From Prorocentrum cordatum (taxonomy: Eukaryota; Sar; Dinophyceae; Prorocentrales; Prorocentraceae): DNA of 64,000 bases. A program made the translations under genes and the position numbers. Positions 54,381-64,000 of this stretch are shown in pieces. The first letter of the stretch is position 1. Each line of letters begins with the position of its first letter. The DNA lies in assembly GCA_963575745.1 (NCBI GenBank), contig CAUYUJ010017627.1, positions 403,972-467,971 of the forward strand, read 5' to 3'. A model generated the notes under the pieces. That model was not told where the DNA came from, ran no database searches, and was given only the letters and a program-made list of their open reading frames with translations.

Positions 54381-57096
54381 CAGCGAAATCCAGACGACGG
54401 GAAGCGGAGCCTTTTCGGCGGCCTCTGCGGGCTTCTCGGACTGCGTCATCATGCTTATGCTTATACAGTTTGTTGTTCCTCTACAGAGGCTCGTCGGATT
54501 ACCGCTCCGTCTGCCTTGGACGTCGTAGACGTTTGGTTATGACCCCGTTTACGGAGCCCCGATCTGAGGGTTCGTCGGTCTGCCATTCCGCCTGCTTCGC
54601 CGGTCGCGCACCCGGGCGCCCCATCGGAGAGACCCCGCCGCTGCTTCCCACTGGCGCGCGGACCGAGCGGCGGCTGGCCGACCGTTCAATTACGGGAAAC
54701 TCTGCTCGCGCCAGAGACGATCCTCGCAGCATCGGTTTCGGAGACAGGGCGTGGTTTCGTTCAACCGATCCCCCTCCACCTTCACACCACCCCAGTTTGG
54801 GATGTCCCCCTCGAAGCCCTCAGAAAACAGCCTGAATCCCCATCTAGGGGGGAAATCGGCCAGTGTGGCCCAGGCCACGCCAATGGGGAGAGGGATCGGT
54901 TTGACGATGCTCAGGGGTTCTAGGCCTTGAGATCATCCTATGTCGGGACGGGGTGTGAGGTAGGTGAGAACCATCCTGCGCAAGTGATCTCACAGTTGTG
55001 TGCGAAAATTGTGTGCTGAGCTTCACGCCTGCCGCTATTGGGCGCAACTGCACTCGCAAATTACAAGGGTTCTGTCTTCTGGTACGTGCGGCTATTGTGG
55101 TACGTGCGGCTGTTCTCAGGGTTCTGCCGTGTACCATCACACACGATGTTATCCATCGCAGCGACCAGCTCTTCATGATCACGTGTGGTCCTCCCTCTTC
55201 TGCCCTGCCTTGTCCGCGAACTCCCCGTCCCCTCACCGCCTCTGCCTTCGGCGCTCTCCACTCTCTCCTGGTTCCTGACCGGCGTGCTCGAGCAGCGGCC
55301 GGCCGGCCGTCGCGCTGGGCGGCCCTTTTGCCCGGCTGCCGGCAGCACGGCCCCGCCCACTCTTCAGGAGCTGCCCAGACGAGAGCCGCAGCACCCCGTG
55401 CCTCAGGCGCTGCCGCAGCAGGCGCCCCAGGCGCAGCAGCAGCAGCAGGCGTCCCAGGCGCAGCCGCCGCTCTCAAGCAGTGGCGAAGCGTCCTGGCCCG
55501 CCTATAGGCCCACCAAAGAATGCTCTGATAATCTTCTGTGGTCTGCAAGAAATGTTCTTGGAACGTTTCTGGCTTGGAGTGCCTTGCTTTAGCACACTGG
55601 GTCTATGTTCTAAGAACAGTGTTATTGTTCTGAGAAGCTTCCGTGGTAGGCCTCTAGGAATGCCGGGGCGGTCGGTCCCTGCTCAACGTTCCAGCCGCAG
55701 GCGTCGCAGCTGGCGGCGGCGACGGCGCAGCAGGTGGCGGCACCTGCACCCCGGGTGCAGGTGGCGCCAGCGCGCGCACACGGCGCGGGAGGGTATTCAG
55801 AGGATGCCCCTGGGTGTCTGGGACGCGCGGGGGGAACGGGTAGCTGGAGGATCGGAGGAGATGGAGAAGGCAACTGAGGGGGGAGGAGGGCGAGGAGCGA
55901 GGAGGGAGGGGGAAGGGAAGAGGGAAGATGGAGGCCTCACGACGATGCCCAGCGGCATCACCGTGACCAACACGACGCTGACCAGCAGCACCACTGTCAC
56001 CGGCACGACGGTTACCAGAAGCATCGCCGTGACCAGTACGACGGGTTCCAGGAGCAACATCGTGACCAGTGCGAACGTTCTGAAACAGCACTGCAAGCAT
56101 CACCACGAGCAGAACCAGTGAGACCCGCATGACCACGAGCACACGAACGGGGGAATGGACCCCAGCCCCCACAGTCTTGGTGAAGGGGTTGTTCCGCCAA
56201 CTGGTGTGCGCGGCACCTCATCAACTCTCGCAGTACCCAAGATCGGGGCCAGTGTGAGCGGCACCTTACCAACACTCGCAGGACCCCGTAGCCGCACGAC
56301 GTGCCACCAGCACGACTACTGTTCCAACCAGCATGCCTACTACGACCACGACCGCGGCCACTACAGCGGCCACAATCGCCACCATGACATCTCCCACCAT
56401 GACCGCCTCAGCCACCGCCTCAGCCACCACGATTGCGAGGACCAGCTCTTGGGCGCGGCCCCGTAGCCCCCACGAGGCCAACTACACCAGCTCTGCCGAG
56501 CTTTACTTCCACTCCCACCTCCGCAGCTGCGCCGCGAGCGCCTCTGGAGCGTCCAGTACGTCGTCCAGCTCCCTCGGCAGCAGCATGCCCCCAGGCTGGG
56601 TGGCCGCAGGTGCCTGCGGCGGTCGCAGCCCCGATAGGCAGGATCCACCGCGTGGTCTCTAACCGATGTCGACCACTTTGGACCTGGCTTACTTCTGCGT
56701 GCGCCCCCTGCCGGGCCTACTCGTCGACGCCATGAGCTGGGACCCTCCGGCGCTAGCCAGCGCGTACTTGGCCGAGTATCTCCACGCCGTTCTGGGCCAG
56801 ACGATTCCCAGCGCGATCCATCCGGTCCTGGTGGTGGCGGCCTCCTGCACGCCCTCGGCGCCCACACGCCCTCGGCGCCTGTGAAATGCCTCGTGTTCGG
56901 TGCGGCCTTGCACGGAACTCCATTTCAGCGTGCTTTTTCCAGAGCGTGCAGTGCCGTTTTGCTCGGACATGTGCATTTCATGCAGCCGATCTGCATGTGC
57001 ATCACAATAGTTGTCACCATGGCGCTGAGTCCTAGCTGGCTTGCTGATCTGGGCCGTGCTGTCGCCCGCTTTTCCTGCAGGTTCTGATTCGGACGT
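54381..57096. other. Low-complexity coding-like DNA, no family recognised
   Basis: Gln/Ala/Pro-rich + frames at 55330-55500 (CAGCAGCAG units), and Thr-rich + frames at about 55945-56070 (TNTTLTSSTTVTGTTVT) and 56310-56440 (STTTVPTSMPTTTTTAATTA). A short frame at 56666-56884 reads LASAYLAEYLHAVLGQTIPS. Thr-rich linkers occur in dinoflagellate proteins, so this may be remains of one or more genes, but the frames are short and shift. Confidence 0.35.
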
Positions 57097-57309
57097 GTGC
57101 TGCACGTACCTCTTGGAGCGCCAAAGCTGCACGTGCCGCCGCGGAGGAGGGAGCCGCCAGCCAAGACCTCCCGAAAGCAGCAACGCACTGACTGCGAGGC
57201 CCGCGGCCGCTTTCATCCACAGGAGTCGCCATCGCAGCCGTTCGCAGCCTCCGCGAGCTCCCCTTCGTCAGTGTCAGCGCCAGCGGCGGCCCCGTCTTCT
57301 GGTCACGAC

Positions 57310-57380
57310 GTAACCTTCCGCAACACGTTCGTCGAGACCCGTCCGCAACACGTTCGTCGAGACCGGACCTCCCCGAGATC
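57310..57380 (+). other. FRNTFVE motif with a tandem duplication
   Basis: Within a 166-codon + frame (57097-57594), CGCAACACGTTCGTCGAGAC is present twice in a row (57318 and 57343), giving RNTFVETRPQHVRRDRTSPR. A short segment of the form V-x-N-T-F followed by Arg/Ser/Pro residues recurs in many dinoflagellate proteins. The second copy is out of frame with the first. Confidence 0.4.
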
Positions 57381-57799
57381 CTTTGGGGCGCCGATTCTCA
57401 GGCAGAACCTCACTGAGGGAAACGACCCTGACGTGGGCTCCGTGGATTGGAGGCTGAAAGAAGTGGGCATTGACCCCGAGCGGGTTATTCACGTCGACGC
57501 GGGCGTCCCCTTGCCAGGAACGCCGCGCGGCCGTTTTGGCTGCCGCTGGCCGAGGCTCGGCGGCTCGGCAGGCCCTGGCCGCCGCTGCCCCTGACCAGCC
57601 AGCCGCGGCTGCTCCGCCGGCGGTGCCTGGTCAGGCCGCCGCGGCTGATGCTTCCGCCGGGGAACTTATGGCTGCCTCGCAGGCAGCCGCTGCGGTGCCC
57701 GCCGCGGCCTCCCCTGCCCCGCTGCCCGAGGCTCCACAGGCCGCGCCGCCGCTGGGCAGGGGGGCCTTCCCCCGGCGCCCGACCCTGCTCACCAGCGCA

Positions 57800-59705
57800 G
57801 GGTGCACGCGTCCGGGTGCACTGCCCAGTCCCTGGGTGTCCGCCAGTTGGGGGTGCCACCAAAACATGCGTCCACATTTGCACGAGCACGCCGCCGGGCG
57901 ATTCCCCGGTCCCCCGCCAGTCCCGCCCGAGTACCTGCAAGAGAGCCGTTTGGAGCAGCACTCGGTTTGCCAGCGGTTTTTTGTCGACGCGCTTCAGCGG
58001 CACCTGTCCGCGATGCCGCCGTGCCGCACGCGCGGCCGCAGCCGGGGCAGCCGCCGCCCCTGCCGCCGGCGATCATTTGCGCGGCGGGCCCGCGGGTCTT
58101 CCCTCCCTCCAGGAAGCTTTCTCCGCGCGGTGCACCACCAAGCGCTACGTCCCGAGGGGCGCCCGGGACTTCTGGGCACGGTGCTTGGCGCAGACAATGG
58201 CCCACACCGTGCGCGACAACACCGAGGCTGCGTGGACTGAGCTTGCGATGCTCCCAAAGTGCGTCCTGCGCCCCAGCGCCCGCGGCGGCCGGGGCAGCAG
58301 GGCGACCGGCGAAGCGCGGGCGAAAGCGCGGTGCCGCCGCTGGGCTGGACGGGGATCGGGCTTCCCTGTGGGCCGAGGCCGTCGAGGCCCGCGCTTCCGA
58401 GCCCGCCTCGCAAGCACCCCAACGAGCAGGGAAGAGTGCGCAGCTCGCCGCAGACGCCCAGTGCTCCGAGAGCTGCTCGGCTTTGACCAGCGAGCCGCCC
58501 GCGGAGGTCACCCCCGACGTCGTCGAACAGATGCGCCGGAAGCACCCGCTCAGCCGCCGAGCCGCGGGCCCCGCCAGCCCCCCGGCTGTCCGCGCGGCTG
58601 CTGTCTTGCAGATGCGCGGGGGCGCGGTCCAGAGGAAAGCGCGGGCCTTTCCCTGGGGCTCAGCTGCTGGGCCAGCGGGCCACCGACCCCGACGCTTAAA
58701 AGACGCGGTGCTCAACGCGCCCGCAGGGGCGAGGTCGTCGACCAGCGCCGCAACTTCGTCAACCTCTGCGCCGGAGGGCAGGCCCCGCCAGCCGCGTCTG
58801 AGTCGCGGGCGCCCCCCTGGTGGCCCTGCCGAAGAAGGGCGGAGGCCTGCGCCCAGTCGCGTCGGAGAGGTGCTCCGGCGCCTCGTCGGCAAGCGCCTCT
58901 GCCGCGGTCCAGATCGGCGTCGCGGTCCCGGCGGCGCCGGGGCGGCGGCGCATGTCGCGCGCCAGTGGCTGGCCCGCCGCCCCGAGGACCAAGGGGGGGC
59001 GTGCGGAGCTGGACTTGTCCAACGCCTTCAACACCCTGGACAGGCAGGCAGGCTTTGCTCCGCGCGGTCCACGAAGAGTTTCCGGGCTGGCGCCCTGGGC
59101 CGACTGGTGCCACTCCCGCTTTTCGGTTCTTTTCTTGGGCAAGCAGACAGTCCGCTCCGAAAGCGGGGCGCAGCAGGGCGACCCCCTGGGGCCCTCGCTG
59201 TTCCCCCTCGCTCTGCAGCGCGCCGCCGAGGCCGCCCTCCGCGCGCCGCGCCGCGGCGCCGACGGCGCCGTCGATCTTCTACTTGGACGACGCGCTGGCC
59301 GTCGCGCGCCCCTTCCACTTGCCCGTGGCCAACCTCGCCGCGGCGGGCCTCCAACTGAGCGCCGGCCCGGGCAAGTGCGAAGAGGTCCCCACTGGCGGAG
59401 ACGCCTCCGACGCGTCTCCGGGAGGCTTTCCGCCGCGCTGTCGCCTCCGCGCCGATCGCTGCTCCGAGCTGCTCGGCGCGCCAGTGCGGGGCGCGGACTT
59501 CTGCGCGGGGCGCGCCGAGCAGCGGGTCGCGGGCGCCACCGCGCTGCTGGATGTTCTGCAGGAGCTCGAAAACGCACAGGTCGCATTGCACCTCCTGCAC
59601 CGGCGCGCCTCCTTCTGCAAGCTGGGCTACTCCGCGCGCGCGGCGCCGCCCGCCGCGCGCGCCGCCCCCCTGCTGGCCATGGGTTGCAATGTCTGGGCCT
59701 GTTAA
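57800..59705 (+). pseudogene. LINE-type reverse transcriptase with many frameshifts
   Basis: A non-LTR retrotransposon that copies its RNA at the target site. Read across frames it contains, in order: a CPVPGC finger (57822) with PRCRR farther on; SLQEAFSARCTTKRYVPRGA and AWTELAMLPKCVLRP (58107-58275); VTPDVVEQMRRKHPLSR (58510); the RT fingers AFPWGSAAGPAGHRP (58646); ALPKKGGGLRPVAS (58822); the palm LDLSNAFNTLD with catalytic Asp (59009); QQGDPLGPSLF (59172); the catalytic FYLDD (59277-59291); and the thumb CSELLGAPVRG and NAQVALHLLHRRASFCKLGY to the stop at 59703-59705. Catalytic motifs are intact but lie in all three frames; I count eight or more changes of frame. No endonuclease domain is visible upstream, and the C-terminal domain seen at 448-951 is missing. 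Confidence 0.8.
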
Positions 59706-60091
59706 GTGTTTAATCCCTGGGCCTTATCTTAGTCATAGAACCGGTTAAATCTAGGCATGCAGTGCCATTGGCTGCAAGATAACGCGGCACGGGGGGGGCG
59801 TGCGGTGAGTCTATGGCCCCGAAGTCTCATACGCCTGTTCCGCATATGCGGGTGCGGAGACGATTTTGACGTTGTCGCGGCGCAGATCGGGCAGCGAGGA
59901 CTATGCGCATCCACTGCCCCAGGCCAGGCCCATCCTGGGCCCAGGAGCGGCGCGCGCGCCTTCCTGGCTTGGCCGGGGAGGCATATGCGCCGATCGTGGG
60001 CCCAGGATGGGCGTGGCTTGAGGCAGCGGATATGAATGGACCTCGTCGCCCTCGTAGGAATCAGGGCCGTTTGGAGCTTGGGCGGGCTTCC
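59706..60091. other. Intergenic stretch, nothing recognised
   Basis: Unique DNA between the LINE and the next gene. I see no TATA-like element; dinoflagellate promoters usually lack one. Confidence 0.5.
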
Positions 60092-60146
60092 TCAACCCCC
60101 CCTTTCCTCCTTTCTCTTACCTCCGTTGCCACTTCGATGCCTCGAG
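60092..60146 (+). promoter_or_regulatory. Candidate trans-splice acceptor
   Basis: A pyrimidine-rich tract (about 60092-60130, runs of C and TTTCTC) precedes an AG at 60145-60146, 31 bases before the ATG at 60177. This is where a spliced leader would be joined to the mRNA. Inferred from layout only. Confidence 0.4.
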
Positions 60147-60176
60147 TCGCGCGGCCCGCCTTTCGCCGGGGTGGCG

Positions 60177-63100
60177 ATGGCAGCTGTTGCTGCGAAGGAC
60201 CTGCTGGATGCGGCGCAGCGATTCCGTCGGCTTCCAAACGTTGCCGACACGTTCCCTGCGAGCGCGGCTGCCGTGGACACGGTCATCCGCGCGCTGGATT
60301 CCGAGGGCGCGTCTGACCTGGCCCAGAGAGGGAAGAGGACATTTGCATTGACCCGCGATGACCGGCATCGGCTTCTCAAGAGAGTTCGGTACCAGAGCGT
60401 TCAACGGGCACTTTCCGAACGTCGGTATCAGGAAGAATTTGCCGCCCATTCTGGTGGTCTCATCAATTTCATGTGGGTGGTCCGAGCAGCTTTTTCCCCT
60501 CCCAGCGTATCCCTGCGCAGTGTCGCCCGCATGTGTAGAGATTTTAGCATGGATGGTATCGCTTCTGTCAGCTACACTTCTGTCAGTCGCATTCGCGATG
60601 CGATGGCAGAGATCGTGAAGCAGATGAATATGCAACAGGTCACGAAGGCAGCATCGGCAGCGCCCGCTGCAACCCTGTTCCTACCGCACGTGCACGACGA
60701 GGCTTCCATGCGGGTCCGCTCCTACGTCAAGAGGGAGGACGACCGGTTTGTGTTCCATGGCCCGCAGCTTGCAAGGAGCCGCAGCAGTAAAGTACAGAAC
60801 AACGTCGTGAAGTGCATCATCGGGGATGCGGAGATCGACGTTTGGTGCGAGCTTCAGCCCCTTCTTCGGAAGGACGCGGCGACGATCGCGCATGCGCTGC
60901 GGTCGGTGGTGATGCGAGTGGCGCGAGCGGCCCTGGATGGACGCCCGCGCGGGAGCTCTCTCAGGATCGTGCACATGCTGACCGGCGATTCCATTTTCAC
61001 CAATGGCGCAGCAGCGAGAAGGTTGTACGCCAGCTTGTTGGCTGAATGCAACATCACCTACCGCCTCATTGTCATCCCTTGTGCATCCCATCTGGTCAAC
61101 CTCGTCGTGGCCATTGCGCTGCGTGGGAAGATCCTCAAGGATCCAATTAACTCGAGCATTCTGCTCGCAACTTGCTCGAGGTTGTTCAAACACCTCATGA
61201 GCGACCATAACGTGGAGGTTTGTCGATCATTCCGGGAGTTTGTGGCCGCAAAGTTGCAGAAGGCGCGCTTGGATCCACCCGCCCAGGCTGCCCGCGACGA
61301 ACGAGTGGGTCGTCTCGTTTCTCTCTACGGCGATGAGGTATTGCCGAAGGGCCTCTTGAAGTTCTACTGCTTATCCCTGGATCGGCCGACGTACTGTTGC
61401 TCAGACCCCGACGCTGTCGACATCAGAGTATTGAGAGGCGAGCTCCGGCAGGCCTTGCAGAAAAGGGTCCTGGTTGTCGAAGAGCATCCAACTTTAAGCA
61501 GATTTTGGACCTTTGGTTGGTGCGTGCAAACATTACTCTTGATTGATATGCTTAATATCCCTCCTGGGGCATTCACGGTTCAGACTATTCAGCCAAGAAA
61601 AGAGCAACGAAAACGCTTGGTTGCAGTCAAGGCTTTCTGGTCTCGACCTGAGACGGCGGGTGAGTTGAGAATCGCTGTGCTCTGTTTGCGCATTAGTCTG
61701 TATTGCCAGAACATGGTATCGCAGGAGAAGGGGGCCAAGACCTCAGTGCTGGTGTCCCTTTCGTCAGGCGCAATTCAACAGAAAGCGGGGAAACTGCTGT
61801 CGCATTTGCTTGGCCGCGTGGGGGGCGACCCCAAATTGCCTGCCGCAGGGGCGTGCATGTCGCTGTTAACCACTTATGGGCACGTCTTGCTGCGTTTGGG
61901 GCAGTTCGGGAAGTGCCCCTGCAAATTATGGCGTATATCTGCTGAGTACAACCCGAACGGGTGGCCTCAGGCGTGCGGCGACTTCCTCGAGGCGCCGGCC
62001 GAGGAACTTGACATTGGATACAGCTCTTGGCTGCAGAAAGAAGCGAAGAGCAGAGGGTCCGAGGCCGACGCCGTCACGTTCCTGATGTCCGCGGCCGTGC
62101 AGGAGGAGGTGGCGACCATTGCCCGCGCCATGCTGATGACCAGCCTGGGCGTTGAGCGCAAGCGCGCAGCGGATGAGAGAAACGAGGCGTCCAGACTCAT
62201 AACTATCGGCCGGGCAAGTCGGAACGCGATCTTGCGGCAGTACATGGCGTGGAAGGAGACGGCGATGGGCGCCCCTAAGCGCCCTGTGAAGCAGGTCAAG
62301 CAGCGCACGAACCCTCGCGCCGTGGCTCTGAGTTGGAACCCTGGCTTGGTGACTGCAGTGCCTTCTGAGAGCGGGAAGCGGCCGCCCGCGCTGTTCGTGG
62401 ACGAGGAAGCGCTCGCGGCGTACATGGCCGTGAACCGAGCGGCGCTGGAGGCAGAGGTGCAGCGGCGACGGCAGACCGCGCTTCGGCCATTGAGCACCAA
62501 CGGGCAGTTCCCTGTATCAAACAGGGAGCGGTTGACCTGGCTGAAAGAGAACGAGGAAGCGTATCGACGCTTCCAGACAACAGCGGGCTCCGCTCGCAGT
62601 TCGGCGAGCCAGAGAATCGCGCCCGACAGGGAGTACCCTGCGTGCGCCAGGTTGCAGCCAGTCAGCGATGAGCCCCCCGTGGCCTGGCGACATCTGCTCA
62701 GCGCCTGGGCGCCCGGCTTCTTCTGTATCCAGGCGGGCGCGACGAAATGGGTAGTGTTCCACGTGTCCAGAGGAAAGCGCTCTCTGGTTGTACCCCTTCA
62801 TGCCGAGGGTGGAACTTGGGAGTTGGTCTTGACGACCAGCATGTGCGACCAATATCTGGACGTGTACGAGTTCTGCGTGCGTTTCGGAGTGCCGTCAGCT
62901 GCCGTCGATCTTGTGTCTGTATACCGGCTTGGGCCTCGTTTGGAATGCTCGTATCCAGGCAAGATGTTGAGCTTTCGGTTTCCGATGGCTTACCTCGTGG
63001 ATGCGGGCGATCTCCCCCGGAAGGCCCGGCGCGAGTCCGACGCCGAGGCGTCCGACTCCGACGAGGTGGAAGGCGCCCCCTCGGACGACTCCGACATTCA

Positions 63101-63662
63101 ATCTCTCGCCAGCGAGGCCGACCCAGGGGCGGAGTCTGAGGCCGAGGGCGTTGACATCGCGGAAGCCGCCGGGGGCGCCGCAGAGGAGGCAGAGGAGGCA
63201 GGGGGCGGCGAAGACGACGACGAGGCGCACGCGAATGCTGAGAGGGAGCGGGTCGAGGGGCACCCGTTCGTGATCTGGACCAATGGGTTCTTCACTCTCA
63301 GCGACAATCCAAAGTGGGGAGATATCAAGATAAGAGCACTGCCCAGGTGGTGCGTCGAGGGGCTCATGGGCGAAAATATACGAGGGGATCCCACCAGACA
63401 GATGCCCAAGGCCGTTGCGCCAGCGCATTTTCACGAGCCTCGAGACCGACCGTCGAGGTCGCGCGCAGTCTTGCGCGCCTGGGCGCTCTGGCGCGCCAGG
63501 CAGAGAGGATTCGCAGAGGGTTCTGCGTATCGTCGGCGCGTCTTCGACTTGGAGCTGGGGAAACTGCGCGATGAGTTAGCCGCCTTGGGGCACGGCGGCC
63601 GCGCTGGGGACGCAGACGCTGACGCGTGGATCGAGGCGTGGGCCCCCGAGGCCCTCGCTTGA
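60177..63662 (+). CDS. Transposase-like protein, about 1161 residues, intact
   Basis: The longest and only undamaged gene. The frame opens at 60036, but I prefer the ATG at 60177 because it follows the candidate trans-splice site and because the first 47 codons overlap the pyrimidine tract. Numbering from this Met: a helical N-terminus (AKDLLDAAQRF), then LPHVHDEASMRVRSY with an Asp at 174, NVVKCIIGDAEIDVW, LTGDSIFTNGAAARRL with Asp 271, and IPCASHLVNLVVAIAL with Cys 302 and His 305. D-x-x-x-x-N followed some 30 residues later by C-x-x-H-x-x-N-L is the arrangement in hAT-type transposases with an RNase H fold. I do not see the usual zinc finger or the C-terminal hAT dimerisation motif. Near residues 1000-1070 is a Ser/Asp/Glu-rich acidic segment, and the end is Arg/Ala/Leu-rich. 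No introns or defects are apparent. Could be an active transposase or a domesticated one. Confidence 0.7.
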   Translation: MAAVAAKDLLDAAQRFRRLPNVADTFPASAAAVDTVIRALDSEGASDLAQRGKRTFALTRDDRHRLLKRVRYQSVQRALSERRYQEEFAAHSGGLINFMWVVRAAFSPPSVSLRSVARMCRDFSMDGIASVSYTSVSRIRDAMAEIVKQMNMQQVTKAASAAPAATLFLPHVHDEASMRVRSYVKREDDRFVFHGPQLARSRSSKVQNNVVKCIIGDAEIDVWCELQPLLRKDAATIAHALRSVVMRVARAALDGRPRGSSLRIVHMLTGDSIFTNGAAARRLYASLLAECNITYRLIVIPCASHLVNLVVAIALRGKILKDPINSSILLATCSRLFKHLMSDHNVEVCRSFREFVAAKLQKARLDPPAQAARDERVGRLVSLYGDEVLPKGLLKFYCLSLDRPTYCCSDPDAVDIRVLRGELRQALQKRVLVVEEHPTLSRFWTFGWCVQTLLLIDMLNIPPGAFTVQTIQPRKEQRKRLVAVKAFWSRPETAGELRIAVLCLRISLYCQNMVSQEKGAKTSVLVSLSSGAIQQKAGKLLSHLLGRVGGDPKLPAAGACMSLLTTYGHVLLRLGQFGKCPCKLWRISAEYNPNGWPQACGDFLEAPAEELDIGYSSWLQKEAKSRGSEADAVTFLMSAAVQEEVATIARAMLMTSLGVERKRAADERNEASRLITIGRASRNAILRQYMAWKETAMGAPKRPVKQVKQRTNPRAVALSWNPGLVTAVPSESGKRPPALFVDEEALAAYMAVNRAALEAEVQRRRQTALRPLSTNGQFPVSNRERLTWLKENEEAYRRFQTTAGSARSSASQRIAPDREYPACARLQPVSDEPPVAWRHLLSAWAPGFFCIQAGATKWVVFHVSRGKRSLVVPLHAEGGTWELVLTTSMCDQYLDVYEFCVRFGVPSAAVDLVSVYRLGPRLECSYPGKMLSFRFPMAYLVDAGDLPRKARRESDAEASDSDEVEGAPSDDSDIQSLASEADPGAESEAEGVDIAEAAGGAAEEAEEAGGGEDDDEAHANAERERVEGHPFVIWTNGFFTLSDNPKWGDIKIRALPRWCVEGLMGENIRGDPTRQMPKAVAPAHFHEPRDRPSRSRAVLRAWALWRARQRGFAEGSAYRRRVFDLELGKLRDELAALGHGGRAGDADADAWIEAWAPEALA

Positions 63663-64000
63663 AAACGATGCTCTGTCCTTCCGCAACCGCCCCCTCTCCT
63701 TGCGCCAGTTCCTCCCCGCCCAACCCCGCGCGAACCCAGCCTGCGCATCTCAAAACGACTCCGACTGGAGAGGTCTTGATCGGGGACGTTTGGGAGAACG
63801 AACTGACATCAAAATGGAGATATCTTGGAGCCGTCTCGGGGCCATCTTGGAGCCGCCCGTCGTGCAAAACAGACCAATCTAGAGTATACTTACTTTGCAG
63901 TGGGAACGTAATTTTACTGGGGGGGAGGGTACCCCAACCAGAGGGGGGTTCTGACCGACCCTCACGAGGATCCCGGCCGTCCTGGCGCGCGGGAGATCTC
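63663..64000. other. 3' flank with remnants of CTCTTGGGG repeat
   Basis: Pyrimidine-rich just after the stop (63678-63715), then TCTTGGAGCCGTCTCGGGGC-type units at 63821-63858. G-rich at 63930-63950. No gene is seen before the window ends. Confidence 0.5.

Overview
This window looks like nuclear DNA of a dinoflagellate (core dinoflagellate such as Prorocentrum, Polarella or Symbiodiniaceae; I cannot fix the genus). The reasons are: very low gene density; GC-rich unique DNA broken up by many unrelated microsatellites, minisatellites and satellites; remains of the retroelement types that fill dinoflagellate genomes (a LINE with an N-terminal Cys/His finger, and a tyrosine-recombinase DIRS-like element); and one long intronless gene preceded by a polypyrimidine tract and AG, as expected for spliced-leader trans-splicing. 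Nothing suggests a prokaryote: there are no operons, ribosome binding sites, CRISPR arrays or bacterial insertion sequences. Family names come from recognising motifs by eye; no database search was run.

Layout. 0-6 kb: a LINE C-terminal remnant (448-951), a DIRS-like retroelement with RNase H, methyltransferase-like and tyrosine recombinase parts (1190-3816, several disabling lesions), a 130-bp-class tandem repeat, and a weak gag-like (ORF1) fragment (5.1-5.8 kb). 6-12 kb: microsatellites, a 73-bp minisatellite, a GGCTGA satellite, 10-bp and 101-bp repeats, and purine tracts. 12-16 kb: a solo copy of the arm of a foldback-type element (13387-14122) and a degenerate ~65-bp repeat field. 16-20 kb: GC-rich DNA with unrecognised ORFs. 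20.2-22.5 kb: a degenerate 11-bp satellite. 22.5-33 kb: mostly unrecognised DNA plus several tandem repeats, ending in a G-rich 12-bp satellite. 33032-35583: a 2.55-kb foldback element with ~1.1-kb inverted arms. 35.9-37.2 kb: composite ATC and GGGACACC satellites. 41273-42587: a second, unrelated 1.3-kb snapback element. 43-50 kb: protein-like but broken, unrecognised + strand coding sequence. 50.1-51.8 kb: a large block of the CTCTTGGGG repeat family, which recurs at eight or more places. 54-57.5 kb: low-complexity Thr-rich or Ala/Pro-rich sequence. 57.8-59.7 kb: a LINE reverse transcriptase with many frameshifts. 60177-63662: the only large intact gene, a protein of about 1161 residues with a transposase-like (RNase H fold, hAT-like) core.

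All recognisable coding remains lie on the + strand. They do not form a pathway: apart from the last gene they are dead mobile elements. The most promising undescribed items are the two foldback elements (with a solo arm of one), the 10/11-bp helically phased CTCTTGGGG repeat family, and the intact transposase-like gene.
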